From Actinobacteria bacterium IMCC19121 (GTDB lineage Bacteria > Actinomycetota > Actinomycetes > Nanopelagicales > Nanopelagicaceae), in assembly GCA_002284895.1 (NCBI GenBank), contig CP015605.1:62001-126000 (forward strand): a stretch of 64,000 bases of DNA, given 5' to 3'. A model generated the notes under the pieces. The model searched no databases, had not been told where the DNA came from, and was given only the letters and a program-made list of their open reading frames with translations. Each line of letters starts with the position of its first letter. Position 1 is the first letter of the stretch. A program made the position numbers and the translations under genes. Below are positions 63,863 to 64,000 of the stretch, in pieces.

Positions 63863-64000
63863 TTATTCGCCCCTATAATCGCTAAATGATTTCGAGCTTT
63901 GAATTAATTCCACTCTGACGCCATCTGGGTCAATCATATAAATTGCCCGCCCGCCTTTATTAGGCCCCATTGTGGGTGTTACCGGTTTTGAAACACTCTT
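63863..64000 (-). CDS. VOC/glyoxalase-superfamily protein, C-terminal part (cut by window end)
   Basis: The last 45 codons are visible and contain VTPTMGPNKGGRAIYMIDP followed by DGVRVELIQSS before the TAA at 63863-63865. The DPDGVRVELIQ segment with its metal-binding Glu is a strong vicinal-oxygen-chelate signature. It is probably cotranscribed with the muconolactone-isomerase-like gene 2 bases downstream. Confidence 0.82.
   Translation of the reverse strand, partial: KSVSKPVTPTMGPNKGGRAIYMIDPDGVRVELIQSSKSFSDYRGE

Noticed and set aside
1-64000. CRISPR arrays, transposons, phage genes
   Set aside because: No regularly spaced repeats, transposase motifs or phage structural genes were recognised anywhere in the window.

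Overview
The window looks like chromosome from a small-genome, fairly AT-rich actinobacterium. The gene order tRNA-Thr, tRNA-Met, rpmG, two MaoC dehydratases, murB, tRNA-Trp, secE, nusG, rplK, rplA, rplJ, rplL, rpoB, rpoC, rpsL, rpsG, fusA, tuf, rpsJ is typical of Actinobacteria. The A+T content, genes joined by 1 to 8 base overlaps, and absence of any gap above 300 bases suggest a streamlined freshwater lineage of the acI / Planktophila / Nanopelagicus type. That lineage is an inference from style, not from a search.

Region 1 (1-25.4 kb) is housekeeping: the S10 and str operons, an M48 membrane protease, rpoBC, the L10/L12 and L11/L1 operons, nusG-secE, an aminotransferase, murB, a glycosyltransferase-like protein, hadAB-like genes, rpmG (56 codons) and three tRNAs.

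Region 2 (25.4-43.5 kb) is an organosulfonate catabolic island. One operon (43.5 to 36.3 kb, minus) encodes a fucose-isomerase-fold sugar isomerase, an ABC sugar importer, a GntR/FCD regulator, a YihV-like sulfofructose kinase and a YihT-like sulfofructose-phosphate aldolase: the core of sulfoglycolysis (sulfo-EMP type). A second minus operon (34.25 to 29.7 kb) is suyA-suyB-slcC-comC-suyZ plus a 56-residue Cys-rich protein: sulfolactate isomerisation through sulfopyruvate, cleavage to pyruvate and sulfite, and sulfite/sulfate export. Divergent from it are a Gfo/Idh protein (candidate NAD-dependent sulfoquinovosidase) and a nucleoside hydrolase. A second sugar ABC importer lies at 26.4-29.5 kb. 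FadR/PdhR-type palindromes (TGGTNNNACCT) sit in the upstream regions of all these operons, so the GntR protein probably controls the island. The one step not seen is sulfolactaldehyde to sulfolactate.

Region 3 (43.6-49 kb) is an operon with a polar amino-acid ABC importer, an ADP-ribosylglycohydrolase, a PfkB kinase and an M24-fold protein without recognisable metal ligands, followed by tRNA-Tyr. It may serve an N-glycosylated amino compound.

Region 4 (49-64 kb) has yajQ and rarD on the plus strand and then a long minus-strand sugar / sugar-acid cluster: VOC protein (cut by the window end), muconolactone-isomerase-like protein, E1 alpha/beta of a 2-oxo-acid dehydrogenase, SDR, enolase-superfamily dehydratase, xylose-type ABC importer, second SDR, D-lyxose-isomerase-like cupin, two SMP-30 lactonases and pyruvate phosphate dikinase.

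A recurring feature is that all four ABC importers in the window carry a long hairpin without a U-tract at the junction after the substrate-binding-protein gene. In three of them the hairpin lies in the first codons of the permease.
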